From positions 1,302,001 to 1,366,000 of the forward strand of contig NZ_JAHXMY010000002.1 of assembly GCF_023149035.1 (NCBI RefSeq): DNA of 64,000 nt. The letters run 5' to 3'. The position numbers and the translations under genes are program-made. Under the pieces are notes generated by a model. That model saw nothing but the letters and a program-made list of their open reading frames with translations, was not told where the DNA came from and searched no databases. Position 1 is the stretch's first letter. The number at the start of each line of letters is the position of its first letter. Shown one piece after another: positions 10,564 through 19,476 of this stretch. The DNA is from Microbacterium sp. EYE_78 (GTDB taxonomy: Bacteria; Actinomycetota; Actinomycetes; Actinomycetales; Microbacteriaceae).

Positions 10564-11420
10564 TCACTCTTCTGGTCGCGGCGGCCCTGAGCGGCGGTTG
10601 CTCATTCGCGGCATCCGCCGCTGGCAACTGCGAAGTACAGAACAGCGGCTCCTCCGTCTCGATCGGCGCGTCTCGACAGGTGGATCGCCCGTCGGTCGCT
10701 CCCGATCGCGGATCGCGCGGCGGAGGGGGCGGGGGCGGCTTCGCACCGCAGGAGCCCGTCCGCGATCCGAACGCCGTCTACCCCGGCGGCCGCACCCGTG
10801 ACGAGTGGCTCGCGCAGTGCGCGTTCGACCTGTCCTGCGCCGGCGCCGGGGTGGCGCCCGGCGGCGCTCCCCTCCCGGGCACGGAGCAGGCCGATGTGCA
10901 GCCGACGGAAGCGGAGCCCGAGGCGCAGCCCGATGTGACGACGGCCACGATCGACGATGTCGCGTCGTTCGCCCCCGCCCCGCCCCGCATGGTCGGCGAA
11001 CCCGACGGGGTCGGCGTGGTGGGCATGCCCACCAACTTCGTCGTCGACGCGACGGAGCACACCGAGCGCGGCGAGATCTTCGACATCCCGGTGACCGTCC
11101 GCTTCACACCCGTCTCGTATCTGTTCGACTACGGCGACGGGGCGACGCAGGAGACGACCTCCCCTGGGACGACCTGGGACGACCTCGACGCACCGCAGTT
11201 CACCGCCACCGAGACGAGTCACAGTTACGGCGAGACCGACGAGTTCGCGGCATCCGTCACCATCCGGTACGCCGCCGAAGCCGATGCCGGGTTCGGGTGG
11301 TTCCCGATCGCGGGCGTCCTCGCGATCGACGCAGGGCCGGTGACCGTACGGGTGGTCGACGTCGACACCGCGCTGGTCGACCGCACCTGCGAGGAGGATC
11401 CCGGCGGACCGGGGTGCTGA
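10557..11420 (+). CDS. Putative exported protein with a PKD-like domain
   Basis: This protein of about 287 residues begins at GTG 10557, the only in-frame start after a TGA, with AGGAG 6 bases upstream. The N-terminus is a short hydrophobic stretch ending in LSGGC. It is an imperfect lipobox with no basic residues before it, so the export route is uncertain. A glycine- and proline-rich linker follows, then at about residues 160-275 a PKD-type beta-sandwich with the marker YLFDYGDG and a paired SHSYGETDEF strand. PKD domains usually act in extracellular protein or carbohydrate contacts. It overlaps the lipoprotein gene by 7 bases, and the two probably form one operon. Confidence 0.78.
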   Translation: MLVTLLVAAALSGGCSFAASAAGNCEVQNSGSSVSIGASRQVDRPSVAPDRGSRGGGGGGGFAPQEPVRDPNAVYPGGRTRDEWLAQCAFDLSCAGAGVAPGGAPLPGTEQADVQPTEAEPEAQPDVTTATIDDVASFAPAPPRMVGEPDGVGVVGMPTNFVVDATEHTERGEIFDIPVTVRFTPVSYLFDYGDGATQETTSPGTTWDDLDAPQFTATETSHSYGETDEFAASVTIRYAAEADAGFGWFPIAGVLAIDAGPVTVRVVDVDTALVDRTCEEDPGGPGC

Positions 11421-11436
11421 CTGCCAGGATGGTCGC

Positions 11437-12354
11437 GTGACCGACCGTCTCATGCTCCTCGACACCGCCAGCCTGTACTTCCGCGCCTACTACGGCGTGC
11501 CCGACACCGTGAAAGCACCGGACGGGCGACCCGTGAACGCCGCGCGGGGGCTGCTCGACATGATCGCCAAGCTCGTCACGACCTACGAACCGACCCACGT
11601 GGTCGCGTGCTGGGACGACGACTGGCGCCCGCAGTGGCGCGTCGACCTCATCCCGAGCTACAAAGCGCACCGCGTGGCCGAGGTCGTCCCCGGCTCCCCC
11701 GACGTCGAGGAGGTCCCGGACCCGCTCGAGGTCCAGATCCCGGTGATCCGTGAGGCGCTGGGCGTGCTCGGCATCCCGATCGTCGGAGCGGCCGAACACG
11801 AGGCAGACGACGTCATCGGGACGCTCGCGACGCGGAGCACCATCCCCGTCGATGTCGTGACGGGCGATCGGGACCTCTTCCAGCTCGTCGACGACGCACG
11901 GGACGTCCGTGTCGTCTACACCGGGCGGGGAATGAGCAACCTCGAAGTCCTGACGGACGCCATCGTGCAGCAGAAGTACGGCATCTCGCCTCGGCAGTAT
12001 GCGGACTTCGCCGTGATGCGCGGCGACGCCTCCGACGGCCTCCCGGGGGTGGCGGGCGTCGGAGAGAAGACGGCGACGACCCTCCTGACCGCGCACGGGG
12101 ATCTCAGCGGCATCCGAGCCGCGGCCGCAGCGGGAGAAGGGATGAGCGCGGGTGTCCGCGCGAAGATCCTCGCCGCGGACGGCTACCTCGACGTCGCCCC
12201 CACGGTGGTCGAGGTCGTCCGCACGATCCCACTCCCCGACATCGACGCCCGCATCCGGCCGATCGACGAGGACGCCGCGCGCGCCCTCAGCGACACCTGG
12301 TCGCTCGGCACCGCCGTGCACCGCGCCGTCACGGCGCTGACCGCCCGCGCCTGA
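11437..12354 (+). CDS. Free-standing 5'-3' exonuclease (FEN/PolA-N family)
   Basis: The 305-residue protein matches the 5'-nuclease domain of DNA polymerase I without a polymerase part. The acidic metal-site segments CWDDDW, EHEADDVIG and VTGDRDLFQLV are present, followed by the H3TH motif GDASDGLPGVAGVGEKTA. It should remove flaps or RNA primers during repair or replication. The start is GTG at 11437, with AGGA 7 bases upstream. It converges on the PHP gene with no gap: the stop codons abut as TGATCA at 12352-12357 and no terminator fits between them. Confidence 0.93.
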   Translation: MTDRLMLLDTASLYFRAYYGVPDTVKAPDGRPVNAARGLLDMIAKLVTTYEPTHVVACWDDDWRPQWRVDLIPSYKAHRVAEVVPGSPDVEEVPDPLEVQIPVIREALGVLGIPIVGAAEHEADDVIGTLATRSTIPVDVVTGDRDLFQLVDDARDVRVVYTGRGMSNLEVLTDAIVQQKYGISPRQYADFAVMRGDASDGLPGVAGVGEKTATTLLTAHGDLSGIRAAAAAGEGMSAGVRAKILAADGYLDVAPTVVEVVRTIPLPDIDARIRPIDEDAARALSDTWSLGTAVHRAVTALTARA

Positions 12355-13353
12355 TCAGGTCGTGCGCGTCTGCGTCCAGGCGCGAAGGCGCTCGAGCGGC
12401 CAGGTCGTCACGATCCGGTCCGCGGCGATCCCGAGGCGCTCCGCGCGCACCGCACCGTGGTCCAGCAGCGACAGCTGCCCGGGCGCGTGCGCGTCCGAGT
12501 CGATGGAGAAGAGGCATCCGATCTCGACGGCGAGGGCGAGGAGGTCGTCCGGCGGGTCCTCACGCTCGGGCCGCGAGTTGATCTCGACCGCCGTGCCGTG
12601 CTCGGCGCACGCCTCGAACACGGCGCGCGCATCGAACGTCGACTGCGGTCGGGTGCCGCGCGCTCCCGAGACGAGACGGCCCGTCACGTGGCCGAGCACA
12701 TCGACCCGCGGATCGGATGCCGCGGTGACGAGGCGTCGCGTCATCGGACCGGCGTCCATCCGCAGCTTCGAGTGGGCGGAGGCGACGACGACGTCGAGCT
12801 CGTCGAGCAGCTCGGAATCCTGATCGAGCGACCCGTCGTCGAGGATGTCGACCTCGATGCCGCTGAGCAGCGTGAACCCCTCGGCAGCGAAGCCGGGGAT
12901 CAGGCTCATCTGCTCGCGCAGCCGCTCCGCCGACAGTCCGCGCGCGACGGTCAGCCTCGGCGAGTGGTCGGTGAGGGCGAGGTACTCGTGCCCGAGCGCA
13001 CGCGCCGCATCCACCATGAGGTCGATCGACGTGAGCCCGTCGGACCACTCCGAATGCGCGTGCAGGTCGCCGCGCAGTTTCGCGCGCAATGCCGATTCCG
13101 TCGGCGGCGCGACCCGGGCACGCAGATCCGCGAGATAGGTCGGGACCTGCCCTGACGATGCCTCGGTGATGACGGCGAAGGTGGAGTCGCCGATCCCCTT
13201 GCGTGCCCGCAGCCGCGCGACGTCCGACCGCTCCGCCTCACTCAGCCCCGCGAGGGTCTGGGCCGCCGCACGGAACGCCTTCGACTTGTAGCGCGACGCC
13301 CGATCGCGCTCGAGCAGCTCCGCGATCTCGGTGAGGGCATCGATCGGATCCAT
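12355..13353 (-). CDS. PHP-domain metal-dependent hydrolase with N-terminal HhH region
   Basis: The 332-residue protein resembles the C-terminal half of bacterial PolX. Residues 1-85 form a helical region with the helix-hairpin-helix segment LRARKGIGDSTF, as in the 8-kDa DNA-binding domain. The rest is a PHP domain with all metal-site motifs: GDLHAHSEWSDG, LALTDHS, GIEVDIL, ASAHSKL, DVLGHVTGR, EINSRPER and FSIDSDAH. No nucleotidyltransferase domain is present, so it is not a polymerase. A 3'-exonuclease or phosphoesterase acting in DNA repair is the best guess. The ATG at 13353 is 7 bases after the trpD stop, so the two are cotranscribed. Upstream in-frame sequence lies inside trpD. Confidence 0.88.
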   Translation of the reverse strand: MDPIDALTEIAELLERDRASRYKSKAFRAAAQTLAGLSEAERSDVARLRARKGIGDSTFAVITEASSGQVPTYLADLRARVAPPTESALRAKLRGDLHAHSEWSDGLTSIDLMVDAARALGHEYLALTDHSPRLTVARGLSAERLREQMSLIPGFAAEGFTLLSGIEVDILDDGSLDQDSELLDELDVVVASAHSKLRMDAGPMTRRLVTAASDPRVDVLGHVTGRLVSGARGTRPQSTFDARAVFEACAEHGTAVEINSRPEREDPPDDLLALAVEIGCLFSIDSDAHAPGQLSLLDHGAVRAERLGIAADRIVTTWPLERLRAWTQTRTT

Positions 13354-13360
13354 GTCGGCC

Positions 13361-14413
13361 TCAGTTGCGGGATGCCGCGACCCACGCGTCGAGCTTCGCC
13401 GCCGCCGCGCCGGAGTCGACCGCGGCCCCGACCTCGGCCAGCGCCGAGGCCAGGCGATCGAGGAACGGCGTCTGGAGCTCGGCGGCATCCCGGAACAGCC
13501 GGTAGGAGACGATCCCGGCCGCGGCGTTGAGGAGGACGATGTCGCGCACCGGACCGGTCTCACCCTGGAGGACACGACGGATGATGCCGGCGTTGTGCTC
13601 CGCGTCGCCGCCGAGCAGATCCGAGATCTCGGCGCGCGGCAGACCCAGGTCGCGCGGGTCGAGATCGTGCTCACGCACGTCGCCCCGGCTCACCTCCCAC
13701 ACCCGACTGTGGCCCGTCGTCGTCAGCTCGTCCATGCCGTCATCGCCTCGGAACACGAGCGCCGTCGCGCCGCGGGTCTGGAACACACCCGTGATGAGGG
13801 GAACCCGGTCCAGGTGCGCCACGCCGACCGCGTTGGCCTCGGCGCGAGCCGGGTTGCACAGCGGACCCAAGAAGTTGAAGACGGTCGGCACGCCCAGCTC
13901 CGCCCGCGTCGGCCCCGCGTGCCGGAATCCGGGATGGAAGGCGGACGCGAAAGCGAACGTGATCCCCACCTCGCCCAGGACCTCCGCCACGCGCTCCGGC
14001 GAGCGGGTCAGGTCCACACCCAGCGCCGCGAGGACGTCGGAGGACCCCGACTTCGAGCTCGCGGCCCGATTGCCGTGCTTGACGACCGGAACCCCGGTCG
14101 CCGCGATGATGACGGCCGCGGTCGTCGACACGTTCACGGTCCCGTAACGATCCCCACCCGTACCGACGATGTCGAGCACGTCGGCCGGCACCGGGAGCGG
14201 GACGGCGGCCTCGAGGATGGCGTCGCGGAAGCCGACGATCTCATCAACCGTCTCGCCCTTCGCCCGGAGCGCGATGAGGAACGCGGCGAGCTGGGAAGGG
14301 GTCGCCTGGCCTTGCATCACCTGGCGCATCGCCCACGTGGATTCCGACACGCTCAGGTCCTCGTCGGCCAGCAGCGTGGTGAGGATCTCGGGCCAGGAGT
14401 ACATGTCCGCCAT
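13361..14413 (-). CDS. trpD: Anthranilate phosphoribosyltransferase
   Basis: TrpD joins anthranilate to PRPP in the second step of tryptophan synthesis. The 350-residue protein shows the PRPP-binding DIVGTGGDRYGTVNVSTTAA at about 81-100 and the KHGNRAASSKSGSSD segment at about 113-127. The length fits the family. No other trp gene is nearby; a lone trpD beside the cytochrome oxidase genes is the usual actinobacterial arrangement. The ATG at 14413 has TAGGAT 8 bases upstream on the minus strand. The region 14414-14544 is shared with the divergent ctaE promoter. Confidence 0.97.
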   Translation of the reverse strand: MADMYSWPEILTTLLADEDLSVSESTWAMRQVMQGQATPSQLAAFLIALRAKGETVDEIVGFRDAILEAAVPLPVPADVLDIVGTGGDRYGTVNVSTTAAVIIAATGVPVVKHGNRAASSKSGSSDVLAALGVDLTRSPERVAEVLGEVGITFAFASAFHPGFRHAGPTRAELGVPTVFNFLGPLCNPARAEANAVGVAHLDRVPLITGVFQTRGATALVFRGDDGMDELTTTGHSRVWEVSRGDVREHDLDPRDLGLPRAEISDLLGGDAEHNAGIIRRVLQGETGPVRDIVLLNAAAGIVSYRLFRDAAELQTPFLDRLASALAEVGAAVDSGAAAAKLDAWVAASRN

Positions 14414-14421
14414 GACCCCCG

Positions 14422-14427
14422 ATCCTA
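14422..14427 (-). promoter_or_regulatory. Candidate -10 box of trpD
   Basis: TAGGAT on the minus strand ends 8 bases before the trpD ATG, so the mRNA is likely leaderless or nearly so. Confidence 0.4.
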
Positions 14428-14531
14428 CTCAGCACTCTGTCAGGCGACTCGCGGCGGTCGCATGGCCTCGCCCGATCCTGCGGAAAGGCACGAGTACCTT
14501 CAGGAATGCGAAACCCTCCCCGAATATCGGC

Positions 14532-14537
14532 CATAAT
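14532..14537 (+). promoter_or_regulatory. Candidate -10 box of the ctaE-qcrCAB operon
   Basis: CATAAT, one base from TATAAT, ends 7 bases before the GTG at 14545. It overlaps the alternative ATG at 14536, which supports the GTG as the real start and a leaderless mRNA. Confidence 0.5.
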
Positions 14538-14544
14538 GGGGAGC

Positions 14545-15180
14545 GTGACGACCACTCCCGCGACATACAACCAGGCACTGCGTTCGGTGAAACGACCGGA
14601 TCCGGTGGCTGTCGGCACGATCGTGTGGCTCGGCAGCGAGGTGATGTTCTTCGCGGGCCTGTTCGCCATCTACTTCACGATCCGCAACACCTCCCCCGAG
14701 CTGTGGGCATCCCGCACCGAGCTGCTGAACATCCCGTTCGCCGCGGTGAACACCCTCATCCTGGTGCTGTCGTCTTTCACCGCGCAGGCCGGCGTCTTCG
14801 CCGCGGAGCGCTTCCAGCCCTACCGCCGCGGATCCATCTGGGACTTCCGCAAATGGGGCATGGTCGAGTGGTTCTACCTCACCTTCATCATGGGTGCCGT
14901 CTTCGTCTCGGGCCAGGTGTGGGAGTACGCCACGCTCGTCTTCGAAGGCATGCCCATCAGCGCCGACTCCTACGCATCGGCCTTCTACATCACGACCGGA
15001 TTCCACGCCCTGCACGTGACGGGTGGCCTCATCGCCTTCCTGCTCGTGATCGGGCGGGCGTTCGCGGTCAAGAACTTCGGCCGCAAGGAGATGACCTCCG
15101 CGATCGTCGTGTCGTACTACTGGCACTTCGTCGACGTCGTGTGGATCATCCTCTTCGCCGTCATCTACTTCATCCGGTAA
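14545..15180 (+). CDS. ctaE: Cytochrome c oxidase subunit III
   Basis: This is subunit III of the aa3 oxidase, an integral membrane protein that supports the catalytic subunit. The product of about 211 residues has five predicted helices and the family features [30 protein letters not shown] and [13 protein letters not shown] prefer the GTG at 14545 (protein beginning VTTTPATYN) over the upstream ATG at 14536 because the ATG lies in the CATAAT box and lacks a ribosome site. It is the first gene of the four-gene set ctaE-qcrC-qcrA-qcrB, with short gaps and one overlap. Confidence 0.95.
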   Translation: MTTTPATYNQALRSVKRPDPVAVGTIVWLGSEVMFFAGLFAIYFTIRNTSPELWASRTELLNIPFAAVNTLILVLSSFTAQAGVFAAERFQPYRRGSIWDFRKWGMVEWFYLTFIMGAVFVSGQVWEYATLVFEGMPISADSYASAFYITTGFHALHVTGGLIAFLLVIGRAFAVKNFGRKEMTSAIVVSYYWHFVDVVWIILFAVIYFIR

Positions 15181-15204
15181 CAGAGAGCGGAGCTGAGTTC
15201 CTCC

Positions 15205-16005
15205 ATGGCATCCAAGACCCCGCGTCGGCAGACGGGCCGCCGCAGCAAGTGGGCAGCCGCCGCCTTGATCGGCGTCGGACTCCTGCTCACGGGCGGCATC
15301 TACGCCGGCGCCTCCGCGGCGATGGCGTCGACCGAGCCGAGCGATTCGGCGTCGGCGCTGACGGTCGAGGACGGCAAGAAGCTGTTCCAGGCGAACTGCG
15401 CCACCTGCCACGGCCTGAACCTCGAAGGCACGGACGACGGACCCTCGCTCTACGGCGTCGGTGAGCTCTCCGTCGAGTTCCAGGTCGCGACCGGTCGCAT
15501 GCCGCTCCAGGCTCAGGGCCCCCAGGCTCCGCAGAAGTCGCCGCAGTTCACCGAGGCGCAGACCCGTGCGATGGCGTCGTACGTGCAGTCCGTCGCCCCC
15601 GGTCCGAGCTACCCGGACGACCGCATCCTCGACGGCGAGGGCGACCTCACCGAGGGTGCCGAGCTGTTCCGCATCAACTGCGCCATGTGCCACAACGTCG
15701 CCGCTGCTGGTGGCGCGCTCACCGAGGGCAAGTACGCCCCCGCCCTCACCAAGACCAGCCCGCTGCACATCTACGCGGCCATGGTCACCGGCCCCCAGAA
15801 CATGCCCGTCTTCAACGACATGACGCTGACCCAGGACGAGAAGCGCGACATCATCTCGTCCCTGATGTACCTGCAGAAGAGCGAGCCCGTCGGCGGGTTC
15901 ACGCTCGGCTCGCTGGGTCCGGTCTCCGAGGGCCTGTTCATCTGGATCTTCGGCATCGGCACGCTGATCGGCATCTGCGTGTGGATCACCGCGAAGTCCA
16001 ACTGA
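15205..16005 (+). CDS. qcrC: Diheme cytochrome c subunit of the bc1 complex
   Basis: QcrC carries electrons from the Rieske centre directly to the oxidase in the actinobacterial bcc-aa3 supercomplex, so no separate soluble cytochrome c is needed. The 266-residue protein has an N-terminal membrane anchor or signal at about 17-40, two heme-binding CXXCH motifs (CATCH at 65-69 and CAMCH at 159-163), and a C-terminal helix near 240-262. GCGGAG lies about 12 bases before the ATG. It is spaced 24 bases from ctaE and 40 bases from qcrA. Confidence 0.97.
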   Translation: MASKTPRRQTGRRSKWAAAALIGVGLLLTGGIYAGASAAMASTEPSDSASALTVEDGKKLFQANCATCHGLNLEGTDDGPSLYGVGELSVEFQVATGRMPLQAQGPQAPQKSPQFTEAQTRAMASYVQSVAPGPSYPDDRILDGEGDLTEGAELFRINCAMCHNVAAAGGALTEGKYAPALTKTSPLHIYAAMVTGPQNMPVFNDMTLTQDEKRDIISSLMYLQKSEPVGGFTLGSLGPVSEGLFIWIFGIGTLIGICVWITAKSN

Positions 16006-16045
16006 TCCACCACTGACGTAAAGAATTTCCAAGGCGAGGAGCACA

Positions 16046-17125
16046 ATGTCACACGAGGAAGAGCCGCAGGCGCTCGAGAAGGCTCAGCCTTCGTCGGGAC
16101 TCGTCGTCGCGGTCGCCGACCCCGTGCAGAACCCCGGTCTGCCGCCGCACCGCGAGCGGATGACCGACAAGGACCCGGCCGCCATGGCGCGCGCCGTCCG
16201 GACCGTCTACACGCTGTTCTACATCTCTCTCGCCGCGAGCCTTTGGGCCGTCGCCGCGTACATCCTGTTCCCGATCGAGAGCGGCGAGTTCGGCGCGATC
16301 CGCAGCAACAACCTCTTCATCGGTCTGGGCATCGGCTTCGCTCTGCTGGCCATCGGCATCGCGGCCATCCACTGGTCGAAGGCGATCATGCCCGACCGTG
16401 AGCACGTCGAAGCCCGTCACAGCACGCGCGGTCAGGAGTCGACCCGCGCCGCGGCCGTCGACGTGTTCCGTGAGGCCAACGAGGAATCCGGCTTCGGTCG
16501 ACGCACGGCCATCCGCGGCGGCCTCATCGCCGCTCTGGTCGCCTCGATCGTCCCGGGCGTGACGCTGTTCCGCGGCCTGGCGCCGCACGGCTCGAACAAC
16601 CCCGAGCACCCCAACGTCGGCGATCCCGTCGCGCTGCTGAAGCACACGATGTGGAAGGAGGGCGAGCGCCTCGCGCACGACCCCTCCGGCCTCCCCATCC
16701 GCGCTGCGGACGTCGCCCTCGGGTCGGCCGTCCACGTGATCCCCGAGTCCCTCAAGGACGTCGACCACCTCGACGGCTACCTCGAGGAGAAGGCGAAGGC
16801 GATCGTCCTGCTGATGCGTCTGCTCCCGGAGCAGATGCCCGCCGAGTACAACCGACCCGACTTCGCATATGACGGGATCGTCGCGTACTCCAAGGTCTGC
16901 ACGCACGTCGGATGCCCCGTCGCGCTGTACGAGCAGCAGACCCACCATCTTCTGTGCCCCTGTCACCAGTCGCAGTTCGACGTGTCGCGCGGCGCCGAGG
17001 TCATCTTCGGCCCGGCCGCCCGCCCGCTCCCCCAGCTGCCGATCACTGTGGACGCAGAGGGCTACCTCGTCGCCCAGCGCGACTTCGAAGAGCCCGTTGG
17101 GCCCAGCTTCTGGGAGCGTCATTGA
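16046..17125 (+). CDS. qcrA: Rieske iron-sulfur subunit of the bc1 complex
   Basis: The 359-residue protein has the long actinobacterial N-terminus with three membrane helices (about 51-75, 90-110 and 157-178). The C-terminal Rieske domain holds CTHVGC at 285-290 and CPCH at 304-307. Cys285, His287, Cys304 and His307 should bind the 2Fe-2S cluster, and Cys290 and Cys306 should form the disulfide. A GGCGAGGAG ribosome site precedes the ATG. The stop overlaps the TTG start of qcrB, so the two are translationally coupled. Confidence 0.97.
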   Translation: MSHEEEPQALEKAQPSSGLVVAVADPVQNPGLPPHRERMTDKDPAAMARAVRTVYTLFYISLAASLWAVAAYILFPIESGEFGAIRSNNLFIGLGIGFALLAIGIAAIHWSKAIMPDREHVEARHSTRGQESTRAAAVDVFREANEESGFGRRTAIRGGLIAALVASIVPGVTLFRGLAPHGSNNPEHPNVGDPVALLKHTMWKEGERLAHDPSGLPIRAADVALGSAVHVIPESLKDVDHLDGYLEEKAKAIVLLMRLLPEQMPAEYNRPDFAYDGIVAYSKVCTHVGCPVALYEQQTHHLLCPCHQSQFDVSRGAEVIFGPAARPLPQLPITVDAEGYLVAQRDFEEPVGPSFWERH

Positions 17126-18945
17126 GCACCGCGACTGAATCAGCGCCGGCATCCACCCTCGCCAAGCCGGCCGACAAGCCCCTCGGCGGGCGCTTCATCG
17201 GCGCCACCGCCAACTACCTCGACGAGCGCACGAGCATCTCGGGCATCGTCAAGGAGATCGGCCGGAAGATCTTCCCCGATCACTGGTCCTTCATGCTGGG
17301 CGAGATCGCCCTCTGGAGCTTCGTCGTCGTCTTCCTCTCGGGGTCGTTCCTGACCTTCTTCTTCGAGGCGTCGATGGCCCCCACCCACTACAACGGCGCG
17401 TACCTGCCGCTCCGCGGGATCGAGATGTCGGCGGCGCTCGAGTCGACCCTCAACATCTCGTTCGACCTCCGCGGTGGTCTGCTGGTCCGCCAGCTGCACC
17501 ACTGGGCTGCCCTGCTGTTCATCGCCGCGATCGGCGTGCACATGCTGCGCGTCTTCTTCACCGGCGCGTTCCGCAAGCCGCGCGAGCTCAACTGGGTCGT
17601 CGGCTTCGTACTGTTCATCCTGGCCATGGCCCTCGGCTTCACCGGGTACTCCCTCCCCGACGATCTGCTCTCGGGCAACGGTCTCCGCATCATCGACGGC
17701 ATGATCAAGGGCATCCCGCTGATCGGCACGTGGACCTCGTACCTGCTGTTCGGCGGGGAGTTCCCGGGCATGGCGATCGTGGGACGTCTGTACACGCTGC
17801 ACATCCTGCTGCTGCCGTTGATCCTCATCGCCCTCATCGCGATCCACCTGATGCTGATGATCATCAACAAGCACACGCAGTTCGCCGGCCCGGGCCGCAC
17901 GAACGACAACGTCGTGGGCTACCCGATGGTGCCGATCTACATGTCGAAGATGGGCGGGTTCCTGTTCATCACGTTCGGCGTCCTCGTGCTCATCGCGTCG
18001 ATGTTCACGATCAACCCGATCTGGAACTACGGTCCGTACGACCCGTCGCCCGTGTCCGCCGGAACCCAGCCCGACTGGTACATCGGCTTCGCGGACGGCG
18101 CGCTGCGACTCGCACCGTCGAACCTCGACATCGTCCTGTTCGACCGCACCTGGTCGTTCGGCATCCTGCTGCCGCTCATCGTCCTGGGTCTGTTCATCGT
18201 CATCGTCGCGATCTACCCCTTCATCGAGGCGTGGATCACGGGCGACAAGCGCGAGCACCACATCGCCCAGCGTCCCCGTCACGCCCCGACCCGCACCGCC
18301 ATCGGTGTGGCCGGTGTGATCTTCTACGCCGTGCTCTGGGCTGCGGCCTCGTCGGACATCATCGCGACGCACTTCTCGCTGACGATGGAGGGGGTCATCC
18401 ACGCACTGCAGGCTCTGTTGATCGTGGGCCCGGTCATCGGGTACTTCGTCTCGAAGCGGATCGCGATCGCGCTGCAGAAGAAGGACCGCGAGATCGCCCT
18501 GCACGGCTACGAGTCCGGCCGCATCGTCCGACTGCCTGGTGGCGAGTACATCGAGGTCCACCAGCCCGTCGACGCCTACGAGCGGGTCAAGCTGATCGAC
18601 TTCGAGATCCACGAGCCGCTCGTGGTGCGCCCGAACGACAACGGTCGCATCCCGTGGCACCAGAACGTGCGCGCCTCGCTGTCGCGCTGGTTCTTCGAGG
18701 ACCGCCTCTCCCCCGTCACGCAGGCGGAGGTGGATGCGGCCATCGCCCACCAGCACCACGAGCTGGACCACATCGAGCACGAGGAGCAGGAGGAAATCCG
18801 CGGCGCCCACGAGCGCGCCGGAGTCCCGAACGCTCCGCTGCACCCCATCGACGACGGTCACAACCCCGAGACGGCCAACCGCCCCTCGAACATCATCGTC
18901 GTCGACGAACCCCGCGAGAAGAAGGACGGCCGCACGAGCGACTGA
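17122..18945 (+). CDS. qcrB: Cytochrome b subunit of the bc1 complex
   Basis: QcrB is the quinol-oxidising membrane core with two b hemes. The product of about 607 residues has the heme helices with HHWAALLFIAAIGVHMLR and LHILLLPLILIALIAIHLML, the GFTGYSLPDD loop near the Qo site, and NPIWNYGPYDP. A cytosolic C-terminal tail of about 130 residues, rich in His and Glu, is typical of actinobacteria. The start is TTG at 17122, inside the qcrA stop as TTGA, with GGGAG 6 bases upstream. Longer reading of the frame would run into qcrA. A strong hairpin follows the stop. Confidence 0.95.
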   Translation: MSTATESAPASTLAKPADKPLGGRFIGATANYLDERTSISGIVKEIGRKIFPDHWSFMLGEIALWSFVVVFLSGSFLTFFFEASMAPTHYNGAYLPLRGIEMSAALESTLNISFDLRGGLLVRQLHHWAALLFIAAIGVHMLRVFFTGAFRKPRELNWVVGFVLFILAMALGFTGYSLPDDLLSGNGLRIIDGMIKGIPLIGTWTSYLLFGGEFPGMAIVGRLYTLHILLLPLILIALIAIHLMLMIINKHTQFAGPGRTNDNVVGYPMVPIYMSKMGGFLFITFGVLVLIASMFTINPIWNYGPYDPSPVSAGTQPDWYIGFADGALRLAPSNLDIVLFDRTWSFGILLPLIVLGLFIVIVAIYPFIEAWITGDKREHHIAQRPRHAPTRTAIGVAGVIFYAVLWAAASSDIIATHFSLTMEGVIHALQALLIVGPVIGYFVSKRIAIALQKKDREIALHGYESGRIVRLPGGEYIEVHQPVDAYERVKLIDFEIHEPLVVRPNDNGRIPWHQNVRASLSRWFFEDRLSPVTQAEVDAAIAHQHHELDHIEHEEQEEIRGAHERAGVPNAPLHPIDDGHNPETANRPSNIIVVDEPREKKDGRTSD

Positions 18946-18960
18946 TCTTCCTTGGCAGGA

Positions 18961-19000
18961 AAGCGGCGGGGTCTGACCGAGAGGTCGGACCCCGCCGCTT
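18961..19000 (+). terminator. Terminator after qcrB
   Basis: Perfect 13-base arms at 18961-18973 (AAGCGGCGGGGTC) and 18988-19000 flank a 14-base loop that can itself pair (GACC/GGTC). Only three T follow. Confidence 0.75.
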
Positions 19001-19011
19001 TCGTCATCCCC

Positions 19012-19017
19012 TAGCGT
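19012..19017 (+). promoter_or_regulatory. Candidate -10 box of the rhodanese gene
   Basis: TAGCGT is followed by 6 bases and the ATG at 19024, with no Shine-Dalgarno. Confidence 0.4.
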
Positions 19018-19023
19018 CGAGAC

Positions 19024-19461
19024 ATGACTCCTCCCCCGACGTCGACCCTCTCCTACTTCGAGAACAAGCTCCGCCACGAGACCGACCCGAGCGACGTCTA
19101 CGACGCGCAGAAGGACGGGCAGCACGTCGTCCTCGTCGATGTGCGGGGCGACGAGGCATGGGCCCAAGGCCACGCCCGCCGAGCCGTTCACATGCCGCAC
19201 CGTGAGATCGCGACACGAGCGGCATCCGAGATCCCGATCGACACCCCCGTCGTCGTGTACTGCTGGAGTCCCGGATGCAACGGCGGAGCACGCGGCGCCG
19301 TCGAATTCGCGAAGCTCGGCTACTCGGTTCGCGAGATGATCGGCGGATTCGAGTATTGGGCTCGGGAGGGGCTGCCCGTCGATGCCGCATCGGGCCCGCT
19401 GCCCCGCACGTTCGATCCGCTCGTCATGGTCGTCCGCACGGATGCTGCCGTCGGCGCCTGA
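19024..19461 (+). CDS. Rhodanese-like sulfurtransferase
   Basis: The 145-residue single-domain rhodanese has the first-half motif LVDVRGDEAWAQGHARRAVHMPH and the active loop CWSPGCN with Cys80 as the likely persulfide-forming residue. It should move sulfane sulfur between small thiols or proteins in the cytoplasm. It stands alone between the two convergent respiratory operons, with a terminator before it and its own leaderless-type promoter. It converges on the PP2C gene with a 15-base gap and no clear terminator. The substrate is unknown. Confidence 0.9.
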   Translation: MTPPPTSTLSYFENKLRHETDPSDVYDAQKDGQHVVLVDVRGDEAWAQGHARRAVHMPHREIATRAASEIPIDTPVVVYCWSPGCNGGARGAVEFAKLGYSVREMIGGFEYWAREGLPVDAASGPLPRTFDPLVMVVRTDAAVGA

Positions 19462-19476
19462 CCGCGCCGGAGACGC

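Noticed and set aside
17140..19200. A 686-codon open frame opposite qcrB
   Set aside because: It is the complement of a membrane protein gene and crosses the qcrB terminator and the rhodanese gene.
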